The notes: generated by a model from the sequence alone, not told the origin. DNA of 64,000 nt from Neurospora intermedia (GCA_037102815.1 BTPP01000001.1:3683001-3747000); one strand, 5' to 3'. Counted from the first letter of the stretch, positions 34,471 to 48,916 are shown. A program made the numbers and translations.

Positions 34471-35688
34471 ATGTCAACCACCACCCAAATCCAGCCCAAA
34501 CCCATTCCCGCCCTATACACAGTCTACATCCTCCGCTCCCAGCCCCGGCACGCTTCCCTCTACATTGGCTCCACGCCTCACCCACCCCGGCGCCTCTCAC
34601 AACACAACGGGCTCGCCAAGGGTGGCGCCTACCGCACTTCGAAGACATCCCTTCGGCCATGGAACATGGTCTGTCTGGTCTCGGGTTTTCCGAGCATGAT
34701 TGCCGCGCTGAAGTTTGAATGGGCGCTGAATAACCCACACAAGTCGCTGCATATCCCTGCCGAAAAAAGAGCCGAGGCAGTGAAGGGACTGGGGAGGAGG
34801 AAGACGGGACACCTGAAAAGGCCGAGGAAGAGTTTGGCGGGGGTGATGGAGGCTTTGAGGATGTTGGTGGGGGTGAGAAGCTTTGGGAGGTGGCCTTTGA
34901 GGGTGCATTTCTTTGAGGAGGATGTTTGGAGGGTTTGGGAGAGAGGTGGTGGTGGTGGTGGGAAGGGTAAGAGTGGCGGAGGTGGGGTGGGAGAGTTGGG
35001 AGACTTGAAGGTAGAGGTGGTTACGGACTTTGGCAGTCCGACGGCGTCACAAGGGGCGGGCGTAGTTGGGTTGGGGGAAGAAGCTGAGAATGACCCGCTC
35101 GATAACAACGACGACGACGACGACGACGCGCAAGATGAGAACAAACATGGGATCTATGCTTTACCGCTCGATTACGCGCCGATAAAAGAGTATGTAGCCA
35201 AGGGTCAGGAGATTTGGGAGTTTGAGAGACAGGGGAGATGTGTAGTGTGTAAGGAAGCTATGGTGGCGGGAAGGGGGTTATATGCGATCTGCCCGAATAC
35301 AAGCTGTGAGGCTGTAGGACACCTTGACTGTTGGAGCCGGTGTCTACTGAAGCAAGAAACAAGGAGGATGAAGATCGATAGAGGGGATGAAATACTTCCA
35401 GTGAAGGGAGAGTGTCCAAAGTGTCACGGCGAGGTTCTTTGGGGAGATATGATGAAGGAGTTGACATTAAGGATCAGGGGGCAGGCGGAGGTGGAGAAGC
35501 TGCTGAAGAAGAAGAGGCGACGGGCAGCGAAGGGCAAGGAGAAGGGTAAAGGGAAGGTCGCTGATGAGAAAGGGAACAATACTGAGGAGAAAAATACAAA
35601 AGGGAATCGAGAGGTGAAGACGACGCCTCAAAAGGTCGTGGAGGATAGCGAAGACAGCGAGTTTCTCGATATCGCGTGCCTTCAATAG
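34471..35688 (+). CDS. slx1: Structure-specific endonuclease catalytic subunit Slx1
   Basis: This is a single exon of 405 aa. Residues about 15-100 form a GIY-YIG nuclease domain: YTVYILRS for the GIY strand, LYIGSTPHPPRRLSQHNG with the YIG and the conserved Arg, and KFEWALNNP with the catalytic Glu. A Gly-rich and Asp-rich linker (about 158-228) follows. The C-terminal half has a RING/PHD-like zinc module (CVVCKEAM, CPNTSCEAVGHLDCWSRC, CPKCHGEVLW) around 255-325 that contacts Slx4. A Lys-rich tail ends the protein. Slx1-Slx4 cuts branched DNA such as Holliday junctions and flaps. Slx4 is not in this window. Confidence 0.94.
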   Translation: MSTTTQIQPKPIPALYTVYILRSQPRHASLYIGSTPHPPRRLSQHNGLAKGGAYRTSKTSLRPWNMVCLVSGFPSMIAALKFEWALNNPHKSLHIPAEKRAEAVKGLGRRKTGHLKRPRKSLAGVMEALRMLVGVRSFGRWPLRVHFFEEDVWRVWERGGGGGGKGKSGGGGVGELGDLKVEVVTDFGSPTASQGAGVVGLGEEAENDPLDNNDDDDDDAQDENKHGIYALPLDYAPIKEYVAKGQEIWEFERQGRCVVCKEAMVAGRGLYAICPNTSCEAVGHLDCWSRCLLKQETRRMKIDRGDEILPVKGECPKCHGEVLWGDMMKELTLRIRGQAEVEKLLKKKRRRAAKGKEKGKGKVADEKGNNTEEKNTKGNREVKTTPQKVVEDSEDSEFLDIACLQ

Positions 35689-38492
35689 GCGAAAGAATCC
35701 ATACTTCAGAGAGCTGGCTCTAATTGCTGGCCCAACCACGATATACTCTTGTTGATTTATCCTTGGCCTCTGGGACTCCAAGTCTCATGCGTGCCGTGAT
35801 ATAATCAAGTTGGTCGACTCAAAGCATCAGACCAGCCAACTTACAGAAACAGCGAGGGAAACCACAGATGTGATTGGACCGTCTCATTGGGAAGAGGCTC
35901 GGAGGGTTCAGTTGAAAGAGAGGTGCCGGTTGCGGTTTCACGTGTCTGCTGAGTCATTCAGATCTGCCCCGCCAACGCAGCGAAATCGCCCCAGTCTGAT
36001 GGCCTTGGCATTTCTCTTCAACGTCAAGTCTTTTCTGATTGGAGGGCGATCCAGCTACTGATGGCCATACCCCTGTCAATATCAGGGCCTTTTTTTCGGT
36101 TCCCCCGGTGCTTAGATTTCCCGGGTCCATCGAGTCCCTCTCGCGTCCCCTCTTTTCTCTTTCATGGAACATGATGGGATGTGGTCTCCAGGCATTTTGT
36201 GACTCCGACTGAACCCCGAGTCGGACTGCCACCTGGAACTGCGATGCACACATTTGGCCGCTTGCGGTATTCCAATTATCGCATTGCCCTATGGCTTTCC
36301 CCCAGATTCAGGATATTGTAACAACCTGCAGACTCATACCTACATTTGTGATCATTTGAATAGTTGTGATTTTGGGAGGACTGATGATCGTGCGTCTAAT
36401 GATTTTCTTTGCTGGCCACGGGCGACCCAATCGATCGAAACTCGCGAGAACCCAACACCCAAAAACTTCGGACCATATTTGCTATTCCAGCGGGCATGGT
36501 CGTTCAGGTGTGGTGATTCATATTTCGAAATGCGCGGAGCAGTGGAAACTACAAGTTTCTGTTTCCGGATGCATACAAGCTGACCACCCTCCGCTCTTTT
36601 ATTCCATTGATTCCTTTCTCATGCTCCAGCGCGATGACAGTGATGTTCCAAAACGAAGTATATCTATCCTTCCTCAAACCATATTGTTCGGTCATGCATT
36701 AGGGTCATGATGGCGCATTGATGCCTATACCGCAGCTCGGACCTTCACCCCTGCCAATATCTCGACGACTGGAGGGGCGGATCAAGCACAACACAGTTTG
36801 CAGGAGTACACTGTGTTTGCGGCGGATGGACGAGACTTGCCCAGTGCGTGAGAAGGAGTACTCCGAACTTTTCAGAGAAAATGGAAGAAAGGAAAATTTG
36901 ATTTACGACACAGATCGACACCTACCTACCTACTGCGTAGGTGTACGGTTGATATGTTGGCACATTGGAGTTCCCTGTCAATGAAGAACGCACCTCCCCG
37001 GCCAGTCTACGCAGGAACAAAAGATAGAAGGCGAAAAGGCTGTCAATACTGACCTCAGCCGCACGTACTTTAACATAACGAAGCGCGCGCACTTTCTCTC
37101 GATTGGTAAAAGGTTGACTGTAGTAGATGGTTTGATGGTTTCGTGATTCAAACGGAGTCGATCCATCGATGATGACATTGAAAATCAAAGATACAGAGGT
37201 ACGGAACTTGGCCTAGAAGGGTCTAGTGGAGATCCACCAGATGCCGGAGGACCGCGACTGAACTCGAATGGCGGGCGGCTTCATGTCTGGCGTCGCTGCT
37301 ACCATGACCGCGCTGCAGAGTTGCGCCCTCCCCATTTCGTCCCGACAGCTACCGCAGCGCCGCTTGCCCTTGGTCCTTGTTCTTGGATTTGAACGTCTTC
37401 CGTGTCCCGCCGCCCGTCAAACCAGCCTCAACCTATGCAAGTGGAATGGGCCCACTATGTAGTAACATGCCCCTGCCCTCTTCCTGATAGTAACCCAATT
37501 CCCATCTAACACACACTACAACCCTCAAAAACTGTATACCTCTACACCACTCACTTTCAGATCTGGGACCGGGGAGCTACTATCAATCACTAGTTCACTG
37601 GTCTTGGGCGTCCACACACCTCATCCTCACACCACATTTTGTCGATTCACCATTCACATCGTCCCGTGCTGTCCAGGTCCCGGCCATTCTTCCTTCCACC
37701 TTCACTTCCACTTCTTGCTCCCTTCCGGTCTCCGCCTGGCCCTGGCCTCTATCTCCATTTCCATTTCTCTTTCTTTCTCTCCGTCCAGTCTGCACTCCCG
37801 TTTCCAACGCCATTACAATTTTGGAACAATCTGCCAGGCTTTCTGCTCGGCCAACCCTTCCGCCTTTCCGGGTCAATCCACTCATTCTCACAATCATCAA
37901 CCAGCCTCACCACGAACGCATCCAGTTGTCCAACCCCGTATTGCAACCTTGATTAGTTCAGACGACAAACCTTCAGGTCTACACACGGAGTGTCTGTACA
38001 AACAGCCAACCCTAACACGGTAGACCGAGGTAGTGGAGGAACTCGGACGAGGTTCGATCTGCATTTCCTTTCTGCGACACATGCACGCACGAACGATATA
38101 CCTACCCTCTTAGTCGCCTTCTGGCCCTCAATTTCCAACTTCTCAAGGCTCGCTCCCTGGGAAACATACCTACACTCAACCTGCCCGCCACAGTTCTTCG
38201 TCTGCGCAGACCCTGCACTTACTAAAAGCAGCAGCGCAGAACCGGATATCGCATCCCCGAATTACGCACAACTCCCTGTAGCGCCATATCATTTCGCGGT
38301 CCTGCGCTGTCGGCCGTTCTTTACCAAACCAGCCCTCAGCCTTGTGTCCTACGATGCGTCCGATATTTCGATAAGACAGAGACCTCCGATTTCGTGCACA
38401 CCAATACGTTACAGCTGCGTCTCGACCCACCCACCACCGATCTTCGCCTGTGTGATTATCAATTCGCCCTCCAAAGACAGCCTCCACTCGCC
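35689..38492. other. Intergenic region and long leader of the KDM5-like gene
   Basis: This 2.8-kb region holds the slx1 3' UTR, promoter sequence and a probably long 5' leader of the demethylase gene; the last 1 kb is C/T-rich. No protein family is recognised. An imperfect palindromic cluster of CTACCTAC/GTAGGT occurs near 36920-36945. Confidence 0.5.
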
Positions 38493-41400
38493 ATGGTGTC
38501 CACCCCGTCTGGAGGCGGGTCTGTCGCTGTGGCGGCTGCCGGAACGTCGAGCAACAATGCAAGCGCGCGAGCCTCCCCTACCGTTACCTCCCATTCCAGC
38601 AACGGCAAGTCCAAGGCAGCGCCAGTCAACTCGAACGGCTACCATCCTCCGAAATCCCAGATCCCGCTGAGCTTCATGAAGAGCGAACCTCTCGATTTGA
38701 ATTCGGTGGAGCGACGCGGCCAGCCTACCGCGTGCAAGGAACCTTCAAAGAAGAAGAACCGACCTCACGGTCTTGAAGAGGCACCATCCTATTGCCCAAC
38801 TGAGGAGGAGTGGAAAGAGCCCTTCGAGTACATTCGCAAAATCACACCAGAGGCCAGCAAATTTGGTATCTGCAAGATCATCCCGCCCGAGTCATGGAAC
38901 CCCGATTTTGCAATTGATACCGAGGTACGCTCGCTCGCCCGTCAACAGCCGTGATGCCAATTGCAACCACGCACTCTTTCAGAGCACAGATTATACGGAT
39001 GGGCTTGCTGACCTATGCTACTGCAGAGATTCCACTTTCGTACCCGCAAGCAAGAACTAAACTCGATCGAAGGCAGTTCGCGCGCCAATATCAACTATAT
39101 CGACGCCCTTCAAAAATTTCACAGACAACATGGGAACAACCTCACGCGGCTCCCGTATGTCGACAAAAAGCCGCTCGACTTATTTCGCCTAAAGAAAGCC
39201 GTTGAAGCTAGGGGAGGGTTCGACAAGGTGTGCAAGCTGAAAAAATGGGCGGAAATCGGACGTGATCTGGGCTACAGCGGGAAGATCATGTCATCTCTTT
39301 CGACATCGCTGAAAAATTCGTATCAAAAATGGCTCTGTCCGTATGAAGACTATCTGCGAGTCGCAAAGCCTGGCGTTCATCAGCAACTCGAGCTGGAATA
39401 CGGCGGGCCTCTCACACCCAGCCCAGCCCCGAGCCCAATGAAGCGATCAAATGCCCAGACCCCCTCAGACCTTCGCGGCGAATCTCCATCTCGGCACCCC
39501 ACGGAGGCAGCAGTAAACGGGCACGCCAAGGATTCTGATCGGGATGTCACAATGACAGATGCCCCATCGATACCAGCGCCACCGGTCAAAAGTGGCTTCA
39601 CAGCCATCAACACTGGAGGCTTCACGGCGATCAATTCCGGGTTCACGAGTATAAACCGTCCGCTGGCCCCTGCATCAGAAGCCATCACCCCGCTGTCTTC
39701 TGCCAAGAATACCCCTGAAGTTCGACCATCAGCAGCTGGCTCGTCTTCACTGAAGCGGCAACTAAGCTTCGATAGTACGTCAGATTCCGCCAAAAAGGAA
39801 AGCTCGGTGGACAAGGACGATGGAGAAGCAGGCAGTCGTCGTAGCAAGAGGCTCAAGAAGGGTAGGTCATATCATTTCCCCCACCTTCGGGCATATCAAG
39901 GTTCGCGGGCCGAGGCATGTGGTGCCGCACACAGTCTTATCGTCTTCGAAGCAAGAACATCGTCTTATCTCGTTTGGAATCTGTGCTCCGAGTTCAGGAC
40001 ACTTCCTGGTTTACATACGCTAACCTGACCTCTATGACAGATTCGGTACCAACAGTGGCTGGTTCACATATGTCGCTCTTTCGTCCTTCTGCACCCAGAA
40101 TTCCAAGAGAGGACTCGAGTTCGGGAGAGGTAGGTCTGACATGAATGTTTAGATGGGGACCCCTACTGACACTGTGGTAGAATTGCGAGCAATGTGGCAA
40201 GGGTAGTGAGGAGGGCTCATGCATGCTGGTTTGCGAATCCTGCGATAACCACTACCATGGCTCGTGCCTGGATCCTCCTCTCAAGACCAAACCAGAGAAT
40301 GAATGGAACTGCCCGAGATGTCTCGTCGGAGACGGCCAGTTTGGCTTCGAAGAGGGCGGCCTCTATTCGCTCAAGCAGTTCCAAGAGAAGGCTGCCGACT
40401 TCAAGCAAGGCTACTTCGAGAACAAGATGCCTTTCGATGCGGTTCTCAATTGTCATCGTCCGGTTACCGAAGATGATGTTGAGCGTGAGTTCTGGCGCTT
40501 GGTCGCAGATCTGGAGGAGACTGTCGAAGTCGAATATGGCGCAGATATTCATTGCACGACACATGGCTCTGGATTTCCGACCGTGGAAAAGAATCCCAAC
40601 AATCCCTACTCAACGGATCCATGGAATCTCAACCTGCTGCCTCTTCACCCAGAAAGTCTCTTCAGGTACATCAAGACTGACATCTCCGGCATGACGGTAC
40701 CGTGGGTATATGTGGGCATGATTTTCTCTACCTTTTGTTGGCACAACGAAGATCACTATGCGTACTCTGCCAACTACCAGCACTTTGGCGCAACGAAGAC
40801 CTGGTATGGCATCCCCGGCGAGGATGCTGAGAAGTTTGAAGCCGCGATGCGTGAAGCGGTTCCGGAGCTGTTTGAGACGCAACCGGATCTCCTATTCCAG
40901 TTGGTCACTTTGCTCACGCCTGAACAACTGAAAAAGGCAGGCGTGCGTGTATATGCGCTGGATCAACGGGCCGGTCAGTTTGTTATCACCTTCCCAAAGG
41001 CCTACCACGCGGGCTTCAACCATGGCTTTAACTTCAACGAAGCCGTCAATTTCGCCCCTAGTGATTGGGAGCCATTCGGCCATGCTGGAGTGGAACGACT
41101 TCAGACATTCCGACGGCAACCATGCTTTTCTCATGACGAGCTGTTATGGGCCGCGGCAGATGGAATTACGGGTACCGGGTTAACGATCCAAACAGCGAAA
41201 TGGCTCGCCCCTGCTCTCGATCGGATCCATCAGCGAGAGATGGTGCAGCGTAGAGAGTTCATCGGTAAGCATGACTTTATCGCCACGCATCTCGACGCAA
41301 AACATCCGTCTCCGCACCATCTCTGCGTTTTTAACGGAGAAACGAACGAGAAGTGCCCGATCCAGTTTGCCATCAATGATGTGGATGTGCCCGAAGACGA

Positions 41401-44035
41401 GTATGCATGTTTCTACTGCAAGGCGTACACCTACCTATCCCGGTTTGTATGCCTGAAGACGGGCATGGTACTATGCTTACTACATGCTGGAAGCCACAAA
41501 TGCTGCGATGCTCAGGAATCAGACCGCTTTTTAGGCAAAGAACACGCTCTTTATTATCGGAAGTCGGATGAGGTCATGGCATCTACCCTCAAACGGGTGA
41601 CCGACAAGGCCAGTGTGCCGGAGACATGGGAGGAGAAATATCAAAGACTCCTTGACGACGAAGCGAAACCGTCACTCAAGGCGCTACGCAATTTGCTAAG
41701 CGAAGGCGAGAAGATTCCCTACGAGTTGCCATCGCTTTCCACTCTCAAACTTTTCGTCGATCGCTGTAACCACTGGGTAGAAGAGGCGACTAATTACACT
41801 ATCCGCAAACAGCAGAATCGCCGAAAAAGCGAAAAGGCTTGGCCAGTCGGCGTCCGAAAATCCGTCGGAAACGCTGAACACGATCAAAAGGAGCGAGAAA
41901 TGCGCAACGTTGCCAACATTCATCGCCTCCTCGACGAAGCGGAGATGATTGGGTTCGATTGCCCTGAGATTCAACAACTACGGGAGCGAGCCGAGGCGAT
42001 CAAAGCGTTCCAGGAGACTGCAAAGAAGGTGTTGGATCTCCCACGAGACCTTCAACCAATCGGTTCAATCGAAGAGCTCCTTGAGGAAGGCCAGAATTTC
42101 AACGTCGATATTCCCGAGGTAGAAAAGCTCTACAGCGCGCTGGAGCGACTCAGATGGGACGAAAAGGCCCGGGAAAGTCGATCCAAGTTCATGACCCTTG
42201 ATGAGGCGCAAGAGTTGGTAGACGAGGGAAAGCGCCTCGGGATCCAAATATACGAGGATAACATCAAATACTTGGAGGAAAAACTTGAAAAGGGTCGAGA
42301 ATGGGAAAAGAAGGCCAGGGAGTTGATCAACGCCGATGTTGTGAACTACTCGCAACTTGACTCCTTGTCGGTACAAGCACAACACGCCAACCTGCCAATC
42401 TCCAAGGGGACGCTGGATATGGTCGACGCGATATTATACAAACAACGTGAGGCTCAACGCCAGATTATCGACCTGAATAAGCGCTCCGCTGATCCAGATT
42501 ATACCCAAAGACCCAAGTATAATGAGGTTGCTGAGGTGATGAGGAAGGTCGAAGAACTCCAGGCCAAGCCTCCCGGCACGCTTGACCTTGAAAAGGAACA
42601 AAAGCGCCACGAAGACTGGATGCGCAAGGGGAAGAAGCTTTTTGGCAAGAGTAACGCCCCATTGCACATTCTCAAGAGCCACATGGACTACGTCCTCGAC
42701 CGAAATAAGTGGTGTTTCAACACTGTCGAGGACACGCCAAGATCGCCTGCTGAGCCAGCATCCAGGGAGCCCAGTGTGGATGGAGAACATGACTCCTCGG
42801 ACAACGAAGATGAAAATGGCTCGAGGCAAGTGTTTTGCATCTGCCGCCGTGTGGAAGCGGGTATGATGATCGAGTGCGAGCAGTGCCATGAATGGTATCA
42901 TGGCAAGTGTCTGAAGATTGCCCGTGGTAAAGTGAAGGAGGACGATAAGTACACCTGCCCGATCTGCGACTGGCGAGTCAAGATTCCTCGGGACGCATCG
43001 CGGCCCAAGCTAGAAGATTTGATCGCTTGGTACGAAGAGATACCAAACCTTCCGTTCCGGCCGGAAGAGGAGGGAGTCTTGAAGGATATCATCGACATGG
43101 CTGAGCGTTTCCGCAAACACATTTCGCCTCTGTGCTCTGGTTTTTCGACCGCTGCCGATGCAGAGAACCAACGTTTCTACCTCCGGAAAATCGAGGGTGC
43201 TGAAATATTGCTGGCATACGAGACCAATTATCTACGACAGGAATTGCATAAGTGGAATCCCGTTGCGCCCGAGCCGCCCCCGATTCTGGAGCAGTCTAAG
43301 AGTACTCGCAAACCCCGGCCCACAAAGCTCCAAAAGTTGCTACAACAACATGGTGTGCAAGATCCGGACGACTTGCCTGAAGATGTTCGAGGAAGGGCGA
43401 ACAGCCTCAAGCGTAAAGCTCAAAACGCTGAGGCCCATGCTGGGGGCTTGGGTACAGGTCCCGGCATGCACCCATACGGCCCCGGTCACACTTACTTCTC
43501 GCGGCAGTCATCAGCTCAACCCCAAACGCCGGGCTTGCCAATGACCAACAGCTCTCACGCTCACCCCTCGCGTGGGCCAGACTCAGTGTCACCCTCCAAC
43601 ACCCTGAATGGGCGTACGGGCTCTCTATCCCATCATTCGCCCCTTCACCATTCTCGCTACTTTAACGGAGACAACAGCACATCCGGCCAGGCACTCAGCA
43701 TCGAAGACCGGATTCTCCGTGACCATCACGATAACGACGACCATGCGGACGCTAATAGAGCCAAATTTCGTGACTCCATTTGGGGCAGCGCCAGTTCTGC
43801 AACTAAGAGGTCCTCGGCGTCCGCCCTGGTGACGGAGAACGATCCAATGGGCATCGGCCCGCCTGCTGATGAAGGCGTGGCGGACAATCACATGTTCATT
43901 GACCTTGTGCACGACGACGACGAAGAAGACGAGAGGAGAGGAGCGGCGGCGGCGGCGTCGGCCGACCTGGTGGCTGATCACCACCACCACCGCCATGAAA
44001 TGGAGACGGATCACGATCACCTGTTGGAGGTGTAG
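38493..44035 (+). CDS. kdm5: JmjC/ARID/PHD histone H3K4 demethylase (KDM5 / JARID1 / Lid2 type)
   Basis: Four exons (38493-38924, 39027-39861, 40041-40129, 40181-44035) give 1736 aa. Domains in order: JmjN (about 95-140, with [16 protein letters not shown]); ARID (about 155-270, with [16 protein letters not shown]); PHD1 (about 454-500, NCEQCGKG...CPRC); and JmjC (about 600-770) with iron ligands H640-x-E642 and H728 ([17 protein letters not shown]). Then a C5HC2 finger (about 820-880), a long PLU-1-like helical region, PHD2 (about 1335-1385, [22 protein letters not shown]), and an acidic and His-rich tail. All metal ligands are present, so it should be an active Fe(II)/2-oxoglutarate demethylase that removes H3K4 methylation. 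Borders are supported by frame and by conserved residues at each junction. It is the largest gene in the window. Confidence 0.93.
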
Positions 44036-46308
44036 GATCCGATCTGGCATGGCTGATTGTTTGTGGATCCGTTTCTCGTTCTCTTTGGCGGTCTTCTATG
44101 TTTCTACCATTGTGTTTTACGGAATCGCTAAGCGGTGGTCGACGTTGTGAACCACACTACACTTTTGTGGTCGCAAAGATGTACGTTCTTCACTGGGGGC
44201 TTGGTCAGTCTCTTTTGGGTTGCGTCGCGCCCCTCAAATGTTTTAGTTGGCGGTGTGAAGGTGTTTTAGATGGTGTTTAAAAGAGCAATGGTCTCGGTGT
44301 ATTCTTTCTCATAGTCACGTTTGGTCCGGTTGGTCCGGTTGGTTGGTTTGGTTTGGTTCAGGTCGCATAAAAACAAGTGTTTCCGTTGTTCTTGCTTATT
44401 TTCCCCATCTGTGTCTCTCCGGCGAAGCATTCTGGCACATTACATACATTGGTCGGCGACAGCGGTTGTGATGGCGGCGGACTGAGAGAAGTGTGTGTAT
44501 AGACGGATGGCCACATGAATGAGGGGACTGGAGTTGCATGCGCGTTGCGTTCTTTCGTCTTTTTTTGTTGGGTGTGAGATATATTGATCGTATCACCATC
44601 ATTGTCATCCCCAATCCCATCTTTACTTACCATCGTCAACTCCACTTGTTTTTAGGTCTCACGTACCAACACGTGTGGTAGAGCCAGGGATCTTTTACTA
44701 CTTAGTCTAAACTTAGTACATGTATCGATGTGACGGTGTCTAATCAAAGTCAGTTAAAAGATAGTCAAAGCACTCAAATCAACTATCACAAGCTAGCATG
44801 CATTGCACGGAACATTTTGATATTGCTATAAGCCGCAATGACGCCAGTCACAAAACCACTCTCTTGGTCCTCATAAACCTCTTCTTCTTCATTAGGTATG
44901 AATTTTTCACTTTCAACCCCCAAATTCAAAACGCAATTGTCTTTTGTGCCGGTGTTCCAAGACAGATAGTACAAACCAGCATGATCCCAACATATTTATC
45001 TCTCCTACGCACGCTCGGGTGCCCAGGTGGTCTGTGTGAGCTTTCTTTCTTTGCCACTCGGGTTTATAGGTTTTCAAGTTCCCTTTTTTATCTTGCAAGA
45101 CCTTTCCCTTTCTCTCACTGTCCCGTCTTTCCCGGCTCCCCGTATTTTGGGTGTTTCCCCTCCCACCCTCCCCTCCCGTCCCGTCCGGTAGGGTAGGTCC
45201 ATCCGTCCCGCCCCGCCCCGCCCCGCCCGTCGTGTTTCTTTGTGTTCCGCGACTCCGCAAAACCCACCACCCCTCCCCCTCCCTCCCTCGTTCTCACCCC
45301 ATATTTCGTTTTCTTCGCAACCAACCTACCTACCCACATGATGAATCTGCTGCGTTTTTTTGTTTTTGTATCGTTAAAGCTAGATGTCTGTGCCATTTTC
45401 ATTTCCCCTTTCGCTTAGGTACTCGCGCGAGTCTTGGTTGGGTATAATTGTTTTATTATTATTATTTAGAAGTTTGGGGTGGGTGGCCCTGTCCCGGCCG
45501 GAGTTCGCTACAAATAAACTCCGGAGAAGTTGTACATACGAATGCACGCGCGCGCGAAAACCATGCACTTTTGAAAAACGAAAAATGATGAAAAAAAGAT
45601 CATGATGATAATAATAATGGTAATGATAATTATTGTTCGAAAAACATTGACAGTCATGGGACGATCAAGACAATACAATACAAAACGGACTTTTGAGAAA
45701 ATAAAAAAAAAAAAGGGAAGAGAAAGGCTCAATAGTACTTACTTGCCTACCTTGGCAGATCGGGAGTCTATGTATTGCTATTCATCATCAATGAAGTGAT
45801 TTGTGAACATAACAAAACTAACACGCTTACTCCGAACGAACGACCGAAAGAAAAAAAAAAAAATTATTATCTTGTATCTCGGCAAGCATCGATAGATGTT
45901 ACCCTTCTTTGATTACTAACGAGCGAACGAGCGAACGAGAGGAGAGAGAGAGGAAGGGGGGGCAAATCTACGATTCAAGATTCAACGGCTTCAATTGGTA
46001 GCGTTGTTGATACGTACATACAAGAAAATAGTAGACAAATACTACCCCATACGAGCTTTTTATAGCCTTTATTGAACCCATCCATCCATTATTATCATAA
46101 GTTGGGGACCCCTATCCTATTGTACATAAGTCCCGTAAGGTCTAGACTTACAGTGTTTGTGTTTGTGAGGCATGTTTTAGTGTCATCATAGGCCGTTAGT
46201 ACCGTTGGGTGAAGATCCCTCTTTTCTACCATCAACGCTGCTGCATCAAGGTACTACGTGAAGGAGGCGGCGCGGATTTGTTCCGTCAGGGTACGCCACC
46301 ATTTATTT

Positions 46309-46335
46309 GATGAGCAAGATGAGCAAGATGAGCAA
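46309..46335 (+). repeat. Tandem repeat, 9-nt unit x3
   Basis: GATGAGCAA is repeated three times without change. It lies in the gene-free region, so it probably does not code. Confidence 0.85.
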
Positions 46336-48916
46336 TAACGCTACTTACTTAGAACGGGAAGAGAAAGAGAAAAAAAAAAGAAAGACATGAAGATGATGAT
46401 GTTACGGAGAAAGACGTTTACTAAAATTCCGTGCAGACGGGGGTCACACATGATTGGGACAAGGAAATCAAAACAAGAAAGGCGATGCTTCGAAACGATA
46501 TAAAAAAAAAAAAAAATGCCAAGGGGTATGGTGTACACTATGATGGTGATTGCCAACAGGGAAGAGGTTGAAAGAGAGAACAAGCGGAATGGTTATTCTC
46601 GCAAAACACGTGTTGAAATACCGATCTTCATGCAAGGGTTTTCTCAACCCATGCCCACGGATCCAAAGAAGGTATTCCATATGCCCGGTTTACTGGAGAG
46701 GGAAGTTTGGAGTGCCGATCGGTCACTTCCACGCCATTATCCACATGTCACCGATGCAAATCCACCGTTACCAGTTGGATGGGACACGGACTACTCATAA
46801 AGTCATGTCATCGGAGAAGAGGGGGAAGAGGACGAATTGTTGGTCTTTCCCTTCCAACTCGCCTTCTGTTGTATCAAGGTACGGCGTTAAGGGCAAGGCG
46901 AGGGTTTGACACAGGGCAGGGGGTGAGGGTTAAGAACAATAAGCAGAGAGGGAGACACGGTGAGGCTCCGAATGGTTGAAGGCTGTGGTCGGGGCTTCCT
47001 CCGCGGACTCCCAATAGCCCTGAGGAGTTTGGGAGATGGACATGAGTGGAAGGGTTCACGACCCGGTTTGGTAAAGTACTAGTTCGCGATTGAGGTGGTA
47101 TGTTGTGGTAGATATGTGAGTTTCAGGACATTAAGCAAGCACGTAATGTCGTTCGGGCTCCATTCGGCCTTCAGAAGGCGGAATGTAATATCGGTAGGGC
47201 TCGCGCGGGGTTTTCGCCGGTCGGTACCTACGAGGGTCGCGGTCCCGGAGGGGAGGTGGGATGATGGACACCAAAAGACTGTGAGCGAAGTGAGAGTCTG
47301 TGAATGAGAGTGGGAGATGTGAGTGGGAAATGTGATTTGACATATATCCCATATGAGTTGTCTCGACTCGCACTGCCACTCATCGCCAACCGAAAACGAG
47401 CGCTCTTCTCTCTTTCTGCCTAGAGGTCTTGTTCTGCCGAAAAGGGATGGCGATTTAATATGACATGCCCGATCTGTGATGCCAAGTCGACCAAAGACGT
47501 TTGAATGATTCCATTCTTCAGGATGGTGCACCCGAAAAAGACGATTTGCGTACAGGGCATGGTACGGATGAGGTCCGTTAGGGTACCAGCACGTCGGTTC
47601 TGATTCCGTTGGGTCGCCTAGCAAGCTACTTGCCGGTCTATTCCACTGTATTTTTGCTCTGATCAAGATGATGTCCGGACATGGCCAGTCGGGCAGAGGG
47701 ATGATGTGTGCGTGTCAAAACCGGTATGGTGTTTGCAAGAATTCAAATTAGGGAGGAGTCGGGCCTGGGTCTCTGCTGGAGCCGGGCTCCCGGGGATGGC
47801 GTTGTGGGCTGTGATGGGCTGGTATGGGTTGGGATGGATGGGTCTCGACAAAGACACCATGACAAACGAGGTATGCCAAGCGAAGTCTCTTGATGGGCCC
47901 AAGAGATGGAAACCGTAGCCGGTGGTGTACAGTGCACACCACCTAGGCCTGAATTATGTCACGAAACGAGAGAACTCGACGATGGACAACAGGGACATAG
48001 CATGTAGCGAAGCAGTGACCTTGGGGTTTGGGGGGGGACTTTTTGCCCATTTTTGGATTAGTGCAACAAGTGAGACGGAACGAGGGACAAGGTCAAGTTG
48101 TTGTTGTTGTTTTTTGGTGGTGGTCATGTTGTGCATTGTTTGCATAGACTATGCTGTACAAACACGTGCCGATGTGTGTCCAGTGCATGATGCGGTGGAG
48201 GAGGCACACTCACACTGCAGCGACACTTGCATGCTGCACACGTGTCAACATCGTGGTTTTTGTGGACGTAGGCAGTGAAGGGTGCTGAAGTTATTGGGGG
48301 GTTCCAGCTAAGCAATCCACCCCGACCGATTGCAACCATAGGTAGTGTAGTGCCGTGCATATCCCACCGCGTACTGCCTCCATGTGTGAGCCAGAGTGAG
48401 TGGTTGTGCAAGTCGACAGTATGGCCGGATATAAAGCACAACAGCTGTTGTTGGATGGACTGCTACCGGCCGCCGCCAGTTTGCCCCGATAGTTAGCTGC
48501 GAACTGTTTGCTGTTTTTAGACTCCGAGATATGTAGACTGTGTGCTCTGCGAATGAAGGGTCGCAGCGAACGTGATGGCGATCGTTTTCTCGTTCCGTGC
48601 TGACGCGAGATGCATGCTTTCGCGGAACTGTGTCCTGTGGCATTACCAGAGTGCCGGGTCTCTCTTTTTGATGAATGCTGAACATCCAGCACCAAGCGGA
48701 ACGGGGCCGCCCAGGTCGGATCTTTCTCCGATGCATTGTGTGTTTCCAGAAGGTGACAAGATGTCGTGAGGAATTCTAACGGCCCGGTGGTGTGTGACGA
48801 GGCCTACTGAGGTTACATGTACCTGCATGAGAGCTTCGGTTCCTGTCTGACAGCCGGGATACCGCTGAGGAGCCTTGCCTGTTCCTGGCCGTGGCGCCTA
48901 CTCAGGACCCCTGTTC

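Noticed and set aside
46516-46800. 94-codon ATG-started frame following a poly-A run
   Set aside because: No similarity recognised and AT/GC use is like the non-coding surroundings; mentioned in the region entry only.
47079-47666. 195-codon minus-strand open frame in the gene-free region
   Set aside because: It has no ATG at all, opens with TTG, and resembles no family; it looks like a chance frame in GC-rich DNA.
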